Shown one piece after another: positions 9,159-18,746 of a stretch of 64,000 nucleotides of DNA. Both the position numbers and the translations under genes were made by a program. Each line of letters begins with the position of its first letter. The first letter of the stretch is position 1. Below the pieces are notes generated by a model. The model had not been told where the DNA came from. It saw only the letters and a program-made list of their open reading frames with translations, and made no database searches. This DNA comes from Chitinophagales bacterium (GTDB taxonomy: Bacteria; Bacteroidota; Bacteroidia; Chitinophagales; UBA10324), in contig JAIBAY010000001.1 in NCBI GenBank assembly GCA_019694975.1, positions 1 to 64,000 of the forward strand, given 5' to 3'.

Positions 9159-10490
9159 TTGTCCATCAAACCCAAACTCGGATTTTTTGATCTCACGATG
9201 ATCATCATTTCAATGGTGATCGGCATCGGTATTTTCCGCAATCCATCCATCATCGCGCAACATGCCGGAAGTGCTACGGTCTTTTTTATTGCCTGGACAG
9301 CAGGCGCTTTAGTCAGCATTTGCGGAGCACTGACGTTTGCCGAAATCGGCTCGCGTTTCCCTGTAGCAGGTGGCTATTACAAACTCTTCTCGCTTTGCTA
9401 TCATCCTGCTGTTGCATTCATGCTCATATGGACTTATATACTGTTGAATGCAGGATCAACTGCTGTAGTTGCGTTCACCGGCGCGCAATACATCACGCCG
9501 GTGTTGTTACCCGCATCACTTCAAAATGCAAATGGCGAAAAGATGATGTTCTTCTTCATCGTTGCCGTTTTGTTTGCCCTGAATTTTCTCGGCATCCGCA
9601 TGGGAGCGCGTACACAAAATATCCTGAGCCTGGTGAAGATCGGGCTGATACTGGTTTTCATTTCTGCATTATTCTTTATTCCGCAGCAAGATTCCGTGCC
9701 TGTTGCTTTGCAGGAATCAACAGTAACCGGCAATCATCCTGCCGCTGCATTCATCAAAGCACTGGGCATGAGCCTGATCGCCATTTTTTTTACCTATGGC
9801 GGATATCAGAATATTGTAAACCTGGGAGCCGATGTGAAATCGCCGCAAAGCATTATTCCAAAAGCAATCCTGCTTGCCATAGGCATCGTTTTCCTGCTTT
9901 ATTTCTCCATTAACATTGCTTATGTTAAGGTATTGGGCTTTGAAACCGTACAACATTCTCCTCTAATTGCCGCGGACCTTGGCAAGGTGCTTTTTGGCAA
10001 TGCGGGTGCTGCATTTGCTTCGGTGGCTATTTTCATTTCTGTATTGGGATTTATCAATTCAGAACTGCTGCACAATCCGCGTGTGATGTATGCTATGGCA
10101 GAGGAAAAAATCCTTCCGGAAATTTTCATGAATGTGCATGCAAGGAAACAGGTTCAGGAATTCACACTGATCTTTTATACTTCGCTGATTGTGGTCATGT
10201 TCCTGCTCTTACAGACTTACAATGATTTACTCAACTATGTGATGTTTAATGATACCATTTCGCTGGCCTGTGCGGCTTTCTGCATTTTTATATTAAGAAG
10301 AAAGAAAACAGGTGATGCATCCAAAGGTTTCCGCATCAGGTGGTTTCCTGTTTTACCTATTGTCTTTATTACAATGCAACTGACAGTAACAGCTAATATT
10401 GTGTACAGTGATCCGGGGAATTCGCTGATTGGCTTTGTGGTGTTGCTATGTGGTTATCCGCTGTACCTGTTGTTGAAACGGTTTGCCTGA
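9159..10490 (+). CDS. APC-superfamily amino-acid permease
   Basis: A 443-residue inner-membrane transporter with about 12 hydrophobic helices. The first helix carries the APC signature (MVIGIGIFRNPSIIAQ), with unwound-helix glycines that bind the amino-acid backbone. The strongly conserved FAEIGSRFPVAGGYYKLF segment follows helix 2. The substrate cannot be read from sequence. Start: TTG 9159 gives MSIKPKLGFFDLTM, the usual short cytosolic tail. The PLP enzyme starts 98 nt downstream on the same strand but has its own -7-like box, so co-transcription is possible but not required. The pairing would fit uptake and breakdown of a sulfur amino acid (inference). Confidence 0.88.
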   Translation: MSIKPKLGFFDLTMIIISMVIGIGIFRNPSIIAQHAGSATVFFIAWTAGALVSICGALTFAEIGSRFPVAGGYYKLFSLCYHPAVAFMLIWTYILLNAGSTAVVAFTGAQYITPVLLPASLQNANGEKMMFFFIVAVLFALNFLGIRMGARTQNILSLVKIGLILVFISALFFIPQQDSVPVALQESTVTGNHPAAAFIKALGMSLIAIFFTYGGYQNIVNLGADVKSPQSIIPKAILLAIGIVFLLYFSINIAYVKVLGFETVQHSPLIAADLGKVLFGNAGAAFASVAIFISVLGFINSELLHNPRVMYAMAEEKILPEIFMNVHARKQVQEFTLIFYTSLIVVMFLLLQTYNDLLNYVMFNDTISLACAAFCIFILRRKKTGDASKGFRIRWFPVLPIVFITMQLTVTANIVYSDPGNSLIGFVVLLCGYPLYLLLKRFA

Positions 10491-10561
10491 ATGTGCTGAT
10501 TCAACCGCTTACATTGCGTGAATTAACAGGGTACAATAATTACCGGTGTTAATTTTAAACC

Positions 10562-10569
10562 TAACTTTC
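10562..10569 (+). promoter_or_regulatory. -7-like box upstream of the PLP lyase
   Basis: TAACTTTC (7 of 8 to the consensus), 19 nt before ATG 10589. Confidence 0.4.
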
Positions 10570-10588
10570 GATCACTTAAATCATCAGC

Positions 10589-11749
10589 ATGGATCTGTCG
10601 CATATCATCAATGAATTAGGTGAAGACCGCGAATCATATTTCGGTGCAGTTGCGCCACCCATCATTCAAACCAGCAATTTCGCTTTTAAGAACGCAGCAC
10701 TGTTGCGGGAAGCGATGACGGATGAATTTGCCGCAAATCTCTATTCACGCGGTAATAATCCTACCGTAACCCTGCTCAGGAGAAAACTTGCAGCGCTTGA
10801 TCATGCGGAAGATGCGCTGGTGCTTTCCAGCGGTGTTGCCGCCGTTTTTCTTGCCGTATTTGCCAATGTTAAACAAAGCGACCATATTGTATCTGTTGCA
10901 AAGCCCTATTCGTGGACTGACAAATTATTTAAAACATTATTACCACGATTCGGTGTTACCACCACTTTTGTGGATGGAACACAACTGGAAAATTTTGAAC
11001 GGGCAATACAGGCCAATACAAAACTCATTTTCCTTGAATCACCCAACTCCTTCACTTTCGAACTGCAAGACCTGGAAGCAGTGGCAAGACTGGCAAAATC
11101 AAAGAAGCTGCTTACCATCATTGATAACAGTTACTGTTCACCGTTGTACCAGCAGCCCATCGATTTCGGCATTGATATTTCCGTACAAACAGCAACGAAA
11201 TACATTGGAGGCCACAGCGATGTGATTGCCGGCGTGATTGCCGGTAAAAGCGAGATGATAGAAAAAATATTCAGATCCGACCTGCTCACTGTAGGTTCTG
11301 TTATCTCTCCGTTTAATGCCTGGCTGTTGATCCGCAGTTTAAGAACGCTGGAGATACGACTTGAACGTATTGTTCAAAGCACACAGCGCGTCGCACACTT
11401 CATGGAAAATCATCCCAAAGTTGAAAAGATATACTATCCGCTTTCACCTTCTTTTCCGCAATATGAACTGGCGAAAAAACAGATGAAGGCATCGCCGGGA
11501 TTATTTACGGTAGTGCTAAAGGCAAATTCCATTAGTGCAGTGGAAAAATTCTGTAATACACTGAAACATTTCCTGATGGCTGTTTCCTGGGGCGGACATG
11601 AGTCGCTGATTTTTCCTTCGTGTGCAATCATCAAACCTGAAGATTTCAATCCGGACATATCAGCACACCGGATGGTGCGGTTTTATATCGGGCTGGAGGA
11701 TGCAACGTACCTGATAAAGGATATTGAATCGGCTTTGGCGGAAATATGA
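10589..11749 (+). CDS. Cys/Met-metabolism PLP-dependent enzyme (trans-sulfuration family)
   Basis: A 386-residue fold-type I PLP enzyme of the cystathionine gamma-synthase/lyase and methionine gamma-lyase family. The PLP-binding lysine is K204 in the QTATKYIGGHSD motif. LVLSSGVAAV carries the phosphate-binding Ser-Gly, YSRGNNPT supplies the neighbouring-subunit Tyr-Arg pair, and IIDNSYCSPLYQQP has the Asp that contacts the pyridine nitrogen. The C-terminal SWGGHESLIFPS loop is typical of the family. The length is normal. Which reaction it catalyses (synthase, beta-lyase or gamma-lyase) cannot be decided from sequence alone; the adjacent permease slightly favours a catabolic lyase. Confidence 0.85.
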   Translation: MDLSHIINELGEDRESYFGAVAPPIIQTSNFAFKNAALLREAMTDEFAANLYSRGNNPTVTLLRRKLAALDHAEDALVLSSGVAAVFLAVFANVKQSDHIVSVAKPYSWTDKLFKTLLPRFGVTTTFVDGTQLENFERAIQANTKLIFLESPNSFTFELQDLEAVARLAKSKKLLTIIDNSYCSPLYQQPIDFGIDISVQTATKYIGGHSDVIAGVIAGKSEMIEKIFRSDLLTVGSVISPFNAWLLIRSLRTLEIRLERIVQSTQRVAHFMENHPKVEKIYYPLSPSFPQYELAKKQMKASPGLFTVVLKANSISAVEKFCNTLKHFLMAVSWGGHESLIFPSCAIIKPEDFNPDISAHRMVRFYIGLEDATYLIKDIESALAEI

Positions 11750-11846
11750 CTTTGTTACGTGAACAGGTTTTGTAATGAAGGCATCTCTGCGTACTGAAGC
11801 AGCAAACCGGACTAATCACTATTCGCTTCCTCTGTTTTCGCAGTTC

Positions 11847-12839
11847 CTACTTTTTATCCGGAGGAAGCAACGAAAAAGCATCTTTCAACTCATTTTTTCC
11901 GTCCATGGCCAATGCATACTGAAAGCCGGGTTGAATGGCGAAGGCCCCCACTTCACCTGCCTTATTAATGGCAAGGAATCCGACCTGTATGTCTTTGAAA
12001 TTTTTCTGCCTGATGGAAATACGCTTCACGGCTTCTTCGCAGGCACGCTGCGGCGAAGCGCCCATGCGCATCATTTCCACAATGAGATGGCTGCCGCAGA
12101 TTTTGATCACCGCCTCGCCCAATCCGGTAGCCGTGGCTGCTCCTACTTCGGGATCAACAAATAATCCGGCACCAATGATCGGAGAATCACCAACTCTTCC
12201 ATGCATCTTATAGGCAAGGCCACTCGTGGTGCAGGCACCTGAGAAATTGCCGCGTTCATCGCGTAAGATCAATCCAATCGTATCATGATTCTCGACATTA
12301 ATGACTGGCTTATAATCGGAGGTCTTCAGCCATTCCTCATATTGTCTTTTTGCCTCCTGTGATAATCCCTTGCGCTGCCGGAAACCATTCTGAATGGCAA
12401 ACTGCAGTGCGCCATCGCCAGACAGCATAACATGCGGCGTTCTGTCCATCACGAGCCGTGCCACTGAAACCGGATGATCGATGCCTTCGAGAAAGCAAAC
12501 GGAACCGGCATTACCGAACTCATCCATGAGACAGGCATCAAGTGTAACATGACCGTCGCGGTCGGGTAATCCTCCGAGGCCGACAGAAGTATTTCGCGGA
12601 TCTGCTTCCACCACCATCACCCCTTCCTGCGCCGCATCCACCGGCCTTGCTTTTGCCTTGAGCATGTTCATGGCCTTTTCATTAGCCGGCAAGCCATGCT
12701 TCCAGGTGGAGATAACAATGTTGCCGTTTACAACGGGCGTCGTATTAGCTGAAGCTGCACTGCCGGTAAAGGGCGAAAAAAACATACCAGCCGTGGAAGC
12801 CATTGATACATTTCTGATAAATTTTCTTCGTGTAGCCAT
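11847..12839 (-). CDS. Tat-exported N4-(beta-N-acetylglucosaminyl)-L-asparaginase (Ntn hydrolase)
   Basis: A 330-residue glycosylasparaginase-type hydrolase. The precursor cleaves itself before T187 in NHDTIGLI, and that threonine becomes the nucleophile. The alpha part carries the GGLPDRDGHVTLDACLMD block; the beta part carries RVGDSPIIGAGLFVD and ATATGLGEAVIK, which shape the active site. The N-terminus TRRKFIRN followed by a hydrophobic, Ala/Ser-rich stretch is a twin-arginine signal, so the enzyme is exported folded. A role in degrading N-glycan linkage residues or isoaspartyl peptides follows from the family. It sits alone, 69 nt after the end of the propeller gene on the same strand. 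Confidence 0.88.
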   Translation of the reverse strand: MATRRKFIRNVSMASTAGMFFSPFTGSAASANTTPVVNGNIVISTWKHGLPANEKAMNMLKAKARPVDAAQEGVMVVEADPRNTSVGLGGLPDRDGHVTLDACLMDEFGNAGSVCFLEGIDHPVSVARLVMDRTPHVMLSGDGALQFAIQNGFRQRKGLSQEAKRQYEEWLKTSDYKPVINVENHDTIGLILRDERGNFSGACTTSGLAYKMHGRVGDSPIIGAGLFVDPEVGAATATGLGEAVIKICGSHLIVEMMRMGASPQRACEEAVKRISIRQKNFKDIQVGFLAINKAGEVGAFAIQPGFQYALAMDGKNELKDAFSLLPPDKK

Positions 12840-12908
12840 ATCATTTATTTATGACAGTCGAGGTCGTTACCGGTATAGCGGCCACTGCTGTTAACTGTCC
12901 TATTGTAT

Positions 12909-15900
12909 TTACTGATCACTGCTTTTGTCGAATGCCTCCCTGCTGAGCGGCATCAATTCATGAAATCCGCTCTTCTTCAGTGATGCATTCACTTTTGATA
13001 GCTGCGTTGCATAAATGTTATCCATACGGCGATGCGCCAAATCCATATCGTATTGCAATCCTTTAAAGCGGTCGAGCTGAGAGTCCGTTGGCTTTCCTTC
13101 AAAACTCATGATACTTCCATACAACGATCCCATCCTTTCGCGCAACCGCTCTTCGCCGGTGATCGCAGTGCCTTCTTTGGTGGCTACCAGCGATTTTCTT
13201 GCCGCAACCAGGCTATCCGACAATACACCCATCGACTGAACCAGCTTCTTATCCTTTGCCATCGGTTTCATTTTGGCAACTGAATCATTGAGGTCGATGA
13301 GCTGCTGATTCATAAAAGCCAATTCTTCAATCATGGCATAAAGATCACGCACCATTTTTTTCTGAACGGCACGGTCCGCGGCACTGTGAATAGAATTCGG
13401 ATCAGCCTGCAGCACGATGTTACCTGAAAAAGATTTATCGCCTTTGATCAGTTTTACAGTGTACGTTCCCTCTTCTACCAAAGGACCGATGGTGCTGTTA
13501 CCTTCTATCTGCGCTCCGATGGCTGCCCTTGGTGGCTTCATTCTCATCGGCCAGGTAACACGGTTGATGCCTTTGCGTTTCGTGCCGTCAATGGTTGTCA
13601 TCAGCTTTCCCGCAGCATCATAAATCTCTATCTTCACTGCACCGGTTACTACACGGTCTTTCAGGTAGTATGCGATCACCGCATCTTCTGTCGGATTAGC
13701 GGCGGAGAAATCTCCAGCGGTCGTAGGATATGCGCCATCGTAAGCTGATAAAGAGACATGCTGAGGTGCTGACGGCAGAATGGTCGCTTCGGCATTTAAG
13801 ACCTCAGTATTCAATGAGCGGATGGGTGTGATATCATCCACAATTAAAATTCCGCGGCCATGTGTTGCAAGAATCAAATCATGCTTAACCGGATGAATGG
13901 CGATGTCGCGCACCGGCGTATTGGGAATATTGCCGGTCATCTGTGCCCAGGATTTTCCTCCGTCAATAGAAACAAACAAACCGGTTTCTGTTCCAACGAA
14001 TAAAAGGTTTCTATTCACAAGATCTTCCTTCACCTTATGCGCAGCACCTTTCAATCCTTCCGGACCTAAACGCATCCATGTTTTTCCACCATCATTTGTT
14101 TTGTACACATACGAATTCATGTCGCCGGTTGCATGTCCATCAAATGTGGCGTAACAAATCATCTTGTCAAATCGCGAAGGCTCGATACTGCTGACCCAGG
14201 TATTCGCAGGAAGCCCTGTAATATTTTTTACGGTATTCGTCCATGATTTGCCCGCATCGCTGCTGAGCTGGAGGTTACCATCATCCGTTCCCACCCAAAC
14301 CTGATTTTCATCCAGTGGTGATTCAGCTACCGTGAAGATAGTACAGTGATTTTCTGCGGAAGAATTATCCACCGTAACGCCGCCCGATTCTTCCTGCTTT
14401 TGTTTCTCGGGATTATTAGTGGTGAGATCAGGCGAAATTTTCGTCCATGTATCCCCCTGGTTGGAAGTGACGTATAAAAACTGTGACCCCGCATATAACT
14501 TATTCGAAGGACTGAAATACAAAGGCGAATTCCAGTTCCATCGCAATTTAGCTTCGCCCGGCATCGGATAAGGTGCGATGTCTTTCTGTTCATTCGTTTT
14601 CATATTTCTGCGGAAAATATTTCCACCCTGGTATTCCCAGTAAACATAGTCTGTCATTTTACGGTCGGGCTGTACCCAGAAACCATCACCGAATCCAAGT
14701 GGTGTCCAGTCATTATTGTTAATGCCACCCGAACTTGCCGAAGGGCCTTTCCACGAACCATTGTCCTGCAAACCTCCATACACATTGTAAGGATCGGCTC
14801 CATCGAATGCAACATGATAATATTGCGCCAACGGCAATGTGTTGAGGAATATCCAGTTATTGCCTTTGTCCAGCGACATGTACACTCCGCCATCAGTTCC
14901 GAGATATAATTGGTTTGTATTGTTCGGATTAATCCATAAGGCATGATGATCGCTGTGCACCCAGCCGCCTGCAGCAGATGCTTCTTTAAAGGAATAGCCG
15001 CCATCATCGCTGATAGACAGTGTAAAGGCAGGGCGATAGATACGTTTCGGATTTTCAGGATCCACTTTCAAGACGCTGAAATAAAAAGGGCGCGCTGTTA
15101 CATTGGCGGTAGTGCTTTGCTCTTTCCAGGTTTCGCCACCATCATTGGATAAATACAATCCTGATTTTTTCGATTCAACAATAGCGTATACATTCTGCGG
15201 CGAGCTGGGCGAAACAGCAATGACCACGCGACCGAGATCGCCGGCCGTGAATCCATTCTGAATTTTCTTCCATGTTTTACCTGCGTCTGAAGATTTATAC
15301 AATGCACTTCCCGGACCACCCGAAGCGAATGACCAGGGCGTTCTTCTGAACTGCCACATGGAAGCATAAATTACATTGGGATTGGAAGGATCAATGGCAA
15401 CATCCGCACAACCGGTTTTTTCATTGGTGTATAAAATCTTCTGCCATGTTTTTCCGCAATCGGTTGACTTGTATAAGCCGCGGCTCTTGCTGTCGCTCCA
15501 CAACGGGCCCGGAGCTGCAACATAAATTACACTGGAGTTGGAGGGATCAATCGCAATTTTGCTGATATGTTCTGTACTGTCCAATCCCATTTTACGCCAG
15601 TTGGCACCGCCATCAAATGTCACATACAATCCATCACCGTAAGAGACACTGTTGCGCATATTTGATTCACCGGTACCCACCCAAACAGTGTCGGGATGGC
15701 GCTGATCAATCCTGATATCACCGATACTCTGTGTGTATTTATCGAACACAGGTTTAAAGAAAGTGCCGCCTGTGGTTGTCTTCCAGACACCACCTGCAGC
15801 ACTGCCAACATAAATAGTTTTGGGATCGCTGTCTAATGCATCAATTGCTGCAACTCTTCCGCCCATAACAGCAGGTCCAATCTGCCGCGCTTCAATTGCG

Positions 15901-15995
15901 CCAAAAGTAGCTGAGGAGATGGAGTTTGTTTGTGCGCGCACAGTTCCGGCAGCAAAGAGTAAAAGGTAAAATGCCGTTGACAGATTTTTTTTCAT
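12909..15995 (-). CDS. Secreted BNR/sortilin-type (Vps10-like) beta-propeller protein
   Basis: A 1028-residue exported protein. A signal peptide (MKKNLSTAFYLLLFAAGTVRAQ) is followed by Asp-box/BNR repeats spread over residues 40 to about 720: SxDxGxTW-like motifs such as STDCGKTW, SSDAGKTW, SNDGGETW, KTNDGGKTW and SIDGGKSW. These form two seven-bladed-type propellers like those of Vps10/sortilin and GH74 xyloglucanases. The next 100 residues resemble a FlgD-like Ig fold (YDAAGKLMTTI), and the end is alpha-helical. No catalytic pair characteristic of GH74 can be assigned with confidence. Family members are common in Bacteroidota with unknown substrates. No T9SS sorting domain is seen at the C-terminus, so the protein is probably periplasmic. 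Confidence 0.85.
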   Translation of the reverse strand: MKKNLSTAFYLLLFAAGTVRAQTNSISSATFGAIEARQIGPAVMGGRVAAIDALDSDPKTIYVGSAAGGVWKTTTGGTFFKPVFDKYTQSIGDIRIDQRHPDTVWVGTGESNMRNSVSYGDGLYVTFDGGANWRKMGLDSTEHISKIAIDPSNSSVIYVAAPGPLWSDSKSRGLYKSTDCGKTWQKILYTNEKTGCADVAIDPSNPNVIYASMWQFRRTPWSFASGGPGSALYKSSDAGKTWKKIQNGFTAGDLGRVVIAVSPSSPQNVYAIVESKKSGLYLSNDGGETWKEQSTTANVTARPFYFSVLKVDPENPKRIYRPAFTLSISDDGGYSFKEASAAGGWVHSDHHALWINPNNTNQLYLGTDGGVYMSLDKGNNWIFLNTLPLAQYYHVAFDGADPYNVYGGLQDNGSWKGPSASSGGINNNDWTPLGFGDGFWVQPDRKMTDYVYWEYQGGNIFRRNMKTNEQKDIAPYPMPGEAKLRWNWNSPLYFSPSNKLYAGSQFLYVTSNQGDTWTKISPDLTTNNPEKQKQEESGGVTVDNSSAENHCTIFTVAESPLDENQVWVGTDDGNLQLSSDAGKSWTNTVKNITGLPANTWVSSIEPSRFDKMICYATFDGHATGDMNSYVYKTNDGGKTWMRLGPEGLKGAAHKVKEDLVNRNLLFVGTETGLFVSIDGGKSWAQMTGNIPNTPVRDIAIHPVKHDLILATHGRGILIVDDITPIRSLNTEVLNAEATILPSAPQHVSLSAYDGAYPTTAGDFSAANPTEDAVIAYYLKDRVVTGAVKIEIYDAAGKLMTTIDGTKRKGINRVTWPMRMKPPRAAIGAQIEGNSTIGPLVEEGTYTVKLIKGDKSFSGNIVLQADPNSIHSAADRAVQKKMVRDLYAMIEELAFMNQQLIDLNDSVAKMKPMAKDKKLVQSMGVLSDSLVAARKSLVATKEGTAITGEERLRERMGSLYGSIMSFEGKPTDSQLDRFKGLQYDMDLAHRRMDNIYATQLSKVNASLKKSGFHELMPLSREAFDKSSDQ

Positions 15996-16173
15996 AGTAA
16001 TATCATTTTTCTTTCGTCCAACAAAAATTCATGATTAAAACAGCAACGCATGATTGCCTTATCAGCTGCTGCTACTGACCGATAGCAGCAAGCGGGTAAT
16101 CATGCTACCATCGTGCACATAATTCAACGATTCTTTAGGCCGCCGGCCATTGCATCGTTTTTGACGCCCGGCA

Positions 16174-16917
16174 TTACTTCTCCGGTGTCGTGGCTTTGGG
16201 CGGCATCACGTAGATGGCAGCATCAATCGGCGCATTCAACGCTACATTGTTCACCGTAATCTTCTGTGATCCTTCCTGACCGGGCGATTTGCTTTCAATG
16301 GAATGCGCCATGACCATTCCGCCTACATCTTTATAATCGCCGTAGATGGTTTCCGTCTGCATTTCCGTGTCAGACATTTTAATGGTTTGTGCCTCCTTCA
16401 GTATCAGGCCGGATTCAGCATCCAGAAAATAGGTGGTTTGTTCACCATCTTTCCCTGTCAGCGAAATTTTATTCACCGGTGTGCCTTCAAAATCTTCACT
16501 GCCTAAAAACTCGGCCGTATATCCTTTCTCTTTGTAGTTAAAGAGGTGTCCTTCGAAATCGGCCTGCTGCTTCATTATTTTCAGCTGATCACCATTCATA
16601 GGCTCGGGGTCTTTGGAGCCCATAAACGGATTGATCTGCCAGCCGGTGTTGCCATCCACCACTATCTGTTGCGTCATTCCCTGGAAGGTAGCTTCAATCT
16701 TCATCTTATCAGGCCGTGAGAAATAGTTGGTGAAAGGGATCTGAATACCGCCTCCTACATCTACGGTGCCGGTCATTTTAATGGTACTGATGGCTTTAAC
16801 TTTTTCAAAGCCTCCAACAGCTTTAACGTACCGGCCAATGATTTCATCTGCACTTTGTGCGTTGGCGAATAATACTACTGAGAACAGCACAGCAGTAAGA
16901 AGCAAATTTTTTTTCAT
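16174..16917 (-). CDS. LolA-like exported protein
   Basis: A 247-residue protein with a clear signal peptide (MKKNLLLTAVLFSVVLFANAQ) and an all-beta half-barrel pattern (long antiparallel strands such as IQIPFTNYFSRPDKMKIEATF and QQIVVDGNTGWQINPF) typical of the outer membrane lipoprotein-sorting protein superfamily (LolA/LolB/DUF4292-like). The ADEIIGRYVKAVGG start is a frequent opening in Bacteroidota members. The family binds lipophilic ligands in the periplasm; the ligand is unknown here. It lies upstream of the propeller gene on the same strand with a 178-bp gap. A CATCTTTG near-match to the -7 box lies about 75 nt before the start. Confidence 0.7.
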   Translation of the reverse strand: MKKNLLLTAVLFSVVLFANAQSADEIIGRYVKAVGGFEKVKAISTIKMTGTVDVGGGIQIPFTNYFSRPDKMKIEATFQGMTQQIVVDGNTGWQINPFMGSKDPEPMNGDQLKIMKQQADFEGHLFNYKEKGYTAEFLGSEDFEGTPVNKISLTGKDGEQTTYFLDAESGLILKEAQTIKMSDTEMQTETIYGDYKDVGGMVMAHSIESKSPGQEGSQKITVNNVALNAPIDAAIYVMPPKATTPEK

Positions 16918-17301
16918 GTAAGGGTGTGAGTTTCAGGGGTTAGAAAATTAAGCATTGAATGATAAGTCGCATGCTGAAATGGAATGTTACAGCAAAGATG
17001 AAAAATTGAGGGGAAATGGGAGGAATATTCAATTAAAGTGAATTTTAAATAATCCAAATGCAGCCGAAAGTGGTCTTCCAGATATGAATGAAACGGATCT
17101 TAGCTGTCTTAACTCCGCGGCCGGGTGTATCGAAGAGAACACAGCGCACTTCAGCAGCCGTTAAATAAAAGTAACGATGTGTTCTTTCATTCATCAATAA
17201 TTCATTGGAGCGATACAGGTTGTCGGGCTATGTCCCTCTTAAGCCTTAAATAAGGCCAGCAATGACGGAAGAAAACACTGATAGTATTTGTTCAATAATC
17301 A
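16918..17301. other. Intergenic gap
   Basis: I see no coding frame, repeat or structured RNA between the LolA-like gene and folA. The only regulatory hint is the CATCTTTG near-match near 16993-17000 on the minus strand. Confidence 0.5.
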
Positions 17302-17796
17302 TCATTGCTGCCTCTCAAAAACCTGAAATGCAAACGCATGCCTGTTCTTTTCATCAGCCTGATGGCGTTGTTCATTCACCATCTTCCAGTCATCTTCATT
17401 CAGTGCTGGAAAAAATGTATCGCCTTCAAAGGCATGAAAAATACGTGTGAGGTAAATACGGTCAGCCCACAGCACTGATTGCATAAAAATATCGCCACCG
17501 CCGATAATGAAAGCTTCCGGTTCTCCTTTTTCTGCCGCATGATCCAGCGCTGCTTTTAAATTGCCGACAACCGTACAACCGGGCGCAACAAAATTTTCCT
17601 GCCGCGTAATTACAATATTGGTTCTTCCCGGTAACGGTTTGCCTAAGGATTCATACGTACCACGACCCATGATTACCACATGACCGGCGGTGGTTTGCTT
17701 AAAATATTTCATGTCTGCCGGAAGGTGCCAGGGCAACTTTCCTTCCATGCCGATCACATTGTTTTCGGCAGCCGCCACAATCAGCGAGATGATCAT
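17302..17796 (-). CDS. folA: Dihydrofolate reductase
   Basis: A 164-residue enzyme that reduces dihydrofolate to tetrahydrofolate with NADPH. The active-site [11 protein letters not shown] segment includes W23 and the catalytic acid D28. [21 protein letters not shown] is the NADPH-binding and adenine-loop region, and IIGGGDIF is the conserved Gly-Gly turn. The start codon overlaps the thyA stop by 4 nt (ATGA), so translation is coupled with thyA. The pair acts together: ThyA consumes methylene-THF and makes DHF, and FolA recycles it. Confidence 0.97.
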   Translation of the reverse strand: MIISLIVAAAENNVIGMEGKLPWHLPADMKYFKQTTAGHVVIMGRGTYESLGKPLPGRTNIVITRQENFVAPGCTVVGNLKAALDHAAEKGEPEAFIIGGGDIFMQSVLWADRIYLTRIFHAFEGDTFFPALNEDDWKMVNEQRHQADEKNRHAFAFQVFERQQ

Positions 17797-18614
17797 ACGG
17801 CGATGGGTGCTTTGATGGAAGGATGCGGATGGTAGTTTAAGAGTTCAAAATCTTCGAACTTAAAATCAAAAATATTTTTTACTGAAGGATTGATTTTCAT
17901 CTGTGGCAGCGTGCGGAAATCGCGCGTGAGTTGCAACTGTGTCTGCTCGAGGTGATTAAGGTAAAGATGCGTGTCACCCAGCGTATGCACAAAGTCACCG
18001 GCTTCAAGATCGCAAACCTGTGCGATCATCATGGTGAGCAAGGCATATGATGCAATATTGAATGGCACTCCCAGAAAGACATCTGCACTGCGCTGATAAA
18101 GCTGACAGGATAATTTTCCTCTTGTCTCACCCGATGATACATCGGCCGGCGCTACGTAAAACTGAAACATCGTATGACAGGGAGGTAGTGCCATCTTATC
18201 TACATCCGCCACATTCCAGGCACTTACCATGAGTCGCCTTGAGTTCGGATTCTTTTTGATCTGTTCAATCACATTGCTGATCTGATCCACTGTTTGTCCG
18301 TCAGGTGTAAGCCATGAACGCCACTGCTTACCATACACCGGCCCCAGTTCCCCGTCTTCATCGGCCCATTCATTCCAGATGCTCACGCCGTTTTCCTTCA
18401 GGTACGCAATGTTTGTAGAACCCTGTAAAAACCAGAGTAACTCATGAATGATGGATTTGGTGTGCAGCTTTTTTGTCGTGAGCAACGGAAAGCCTTCTGA
18501 TAAATCAAACCTCATCTGGTATCCGAAAACACTGATGGTGCCGGTGCCGGTACGGTCTTCTTTACGCACACCAGCATCTAAGATATGCTGGAGGAGGTCA
18601 TGGTATTGTTTCAT
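17793..18614 (-). CDS. thyA: Thymidylate synthase
   Basis: A 273-residue ThyA-type enzyme that converts dUMP to dTMP with methylene-THF. The nucleophile is C146 in [10 protein letters not shown]. The [29 protein letters not shown] and [12 protein letters not shown] motifs, which bind dUMP phosphate and folate, are intact. It is the first gene of a thyA-folA operon. A shortened TAATTTG box lies on the minus strand at 18647-18653, 32 nt before the ATG. Confidence 0.97.
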   Translation of the reverse strand: MKQYHDLLQHILDAGVRKEDRTGTGTISVFGYQMRFDLSEGFPLLTTKKLHTKSIIHELLWFLQGSTNIAYLKENGVSIWNEWADEDGELGPVYGKQWRSWLTPDGQTVDQISNVIEQIKKNPNSRRLMVSAWNVADVDKMALPPCHTMFQFYVAPADVSSGETRGKLSCQLYQRSADVFLGVPFNIASYALLTMMIAQVCDLEAGDFVHTLGDTHLYLNHLEQTQLQLTRDFRTLPQMKINPSVKNIFDFKFEDFELLNYHPHPSIKAPIAV

Positions 18615-18746
18615 AGTAAAACTGAGCTGCTTCTGAAATACGATGTCAAATTAACAAAGTGCCAACGAGCGGGAATAAAAACGATATCCACATGAGGTGC
18701 GACAGCCGTGACAGGTCTGCTGCCGGATGAAGGATCCGCTGCATCA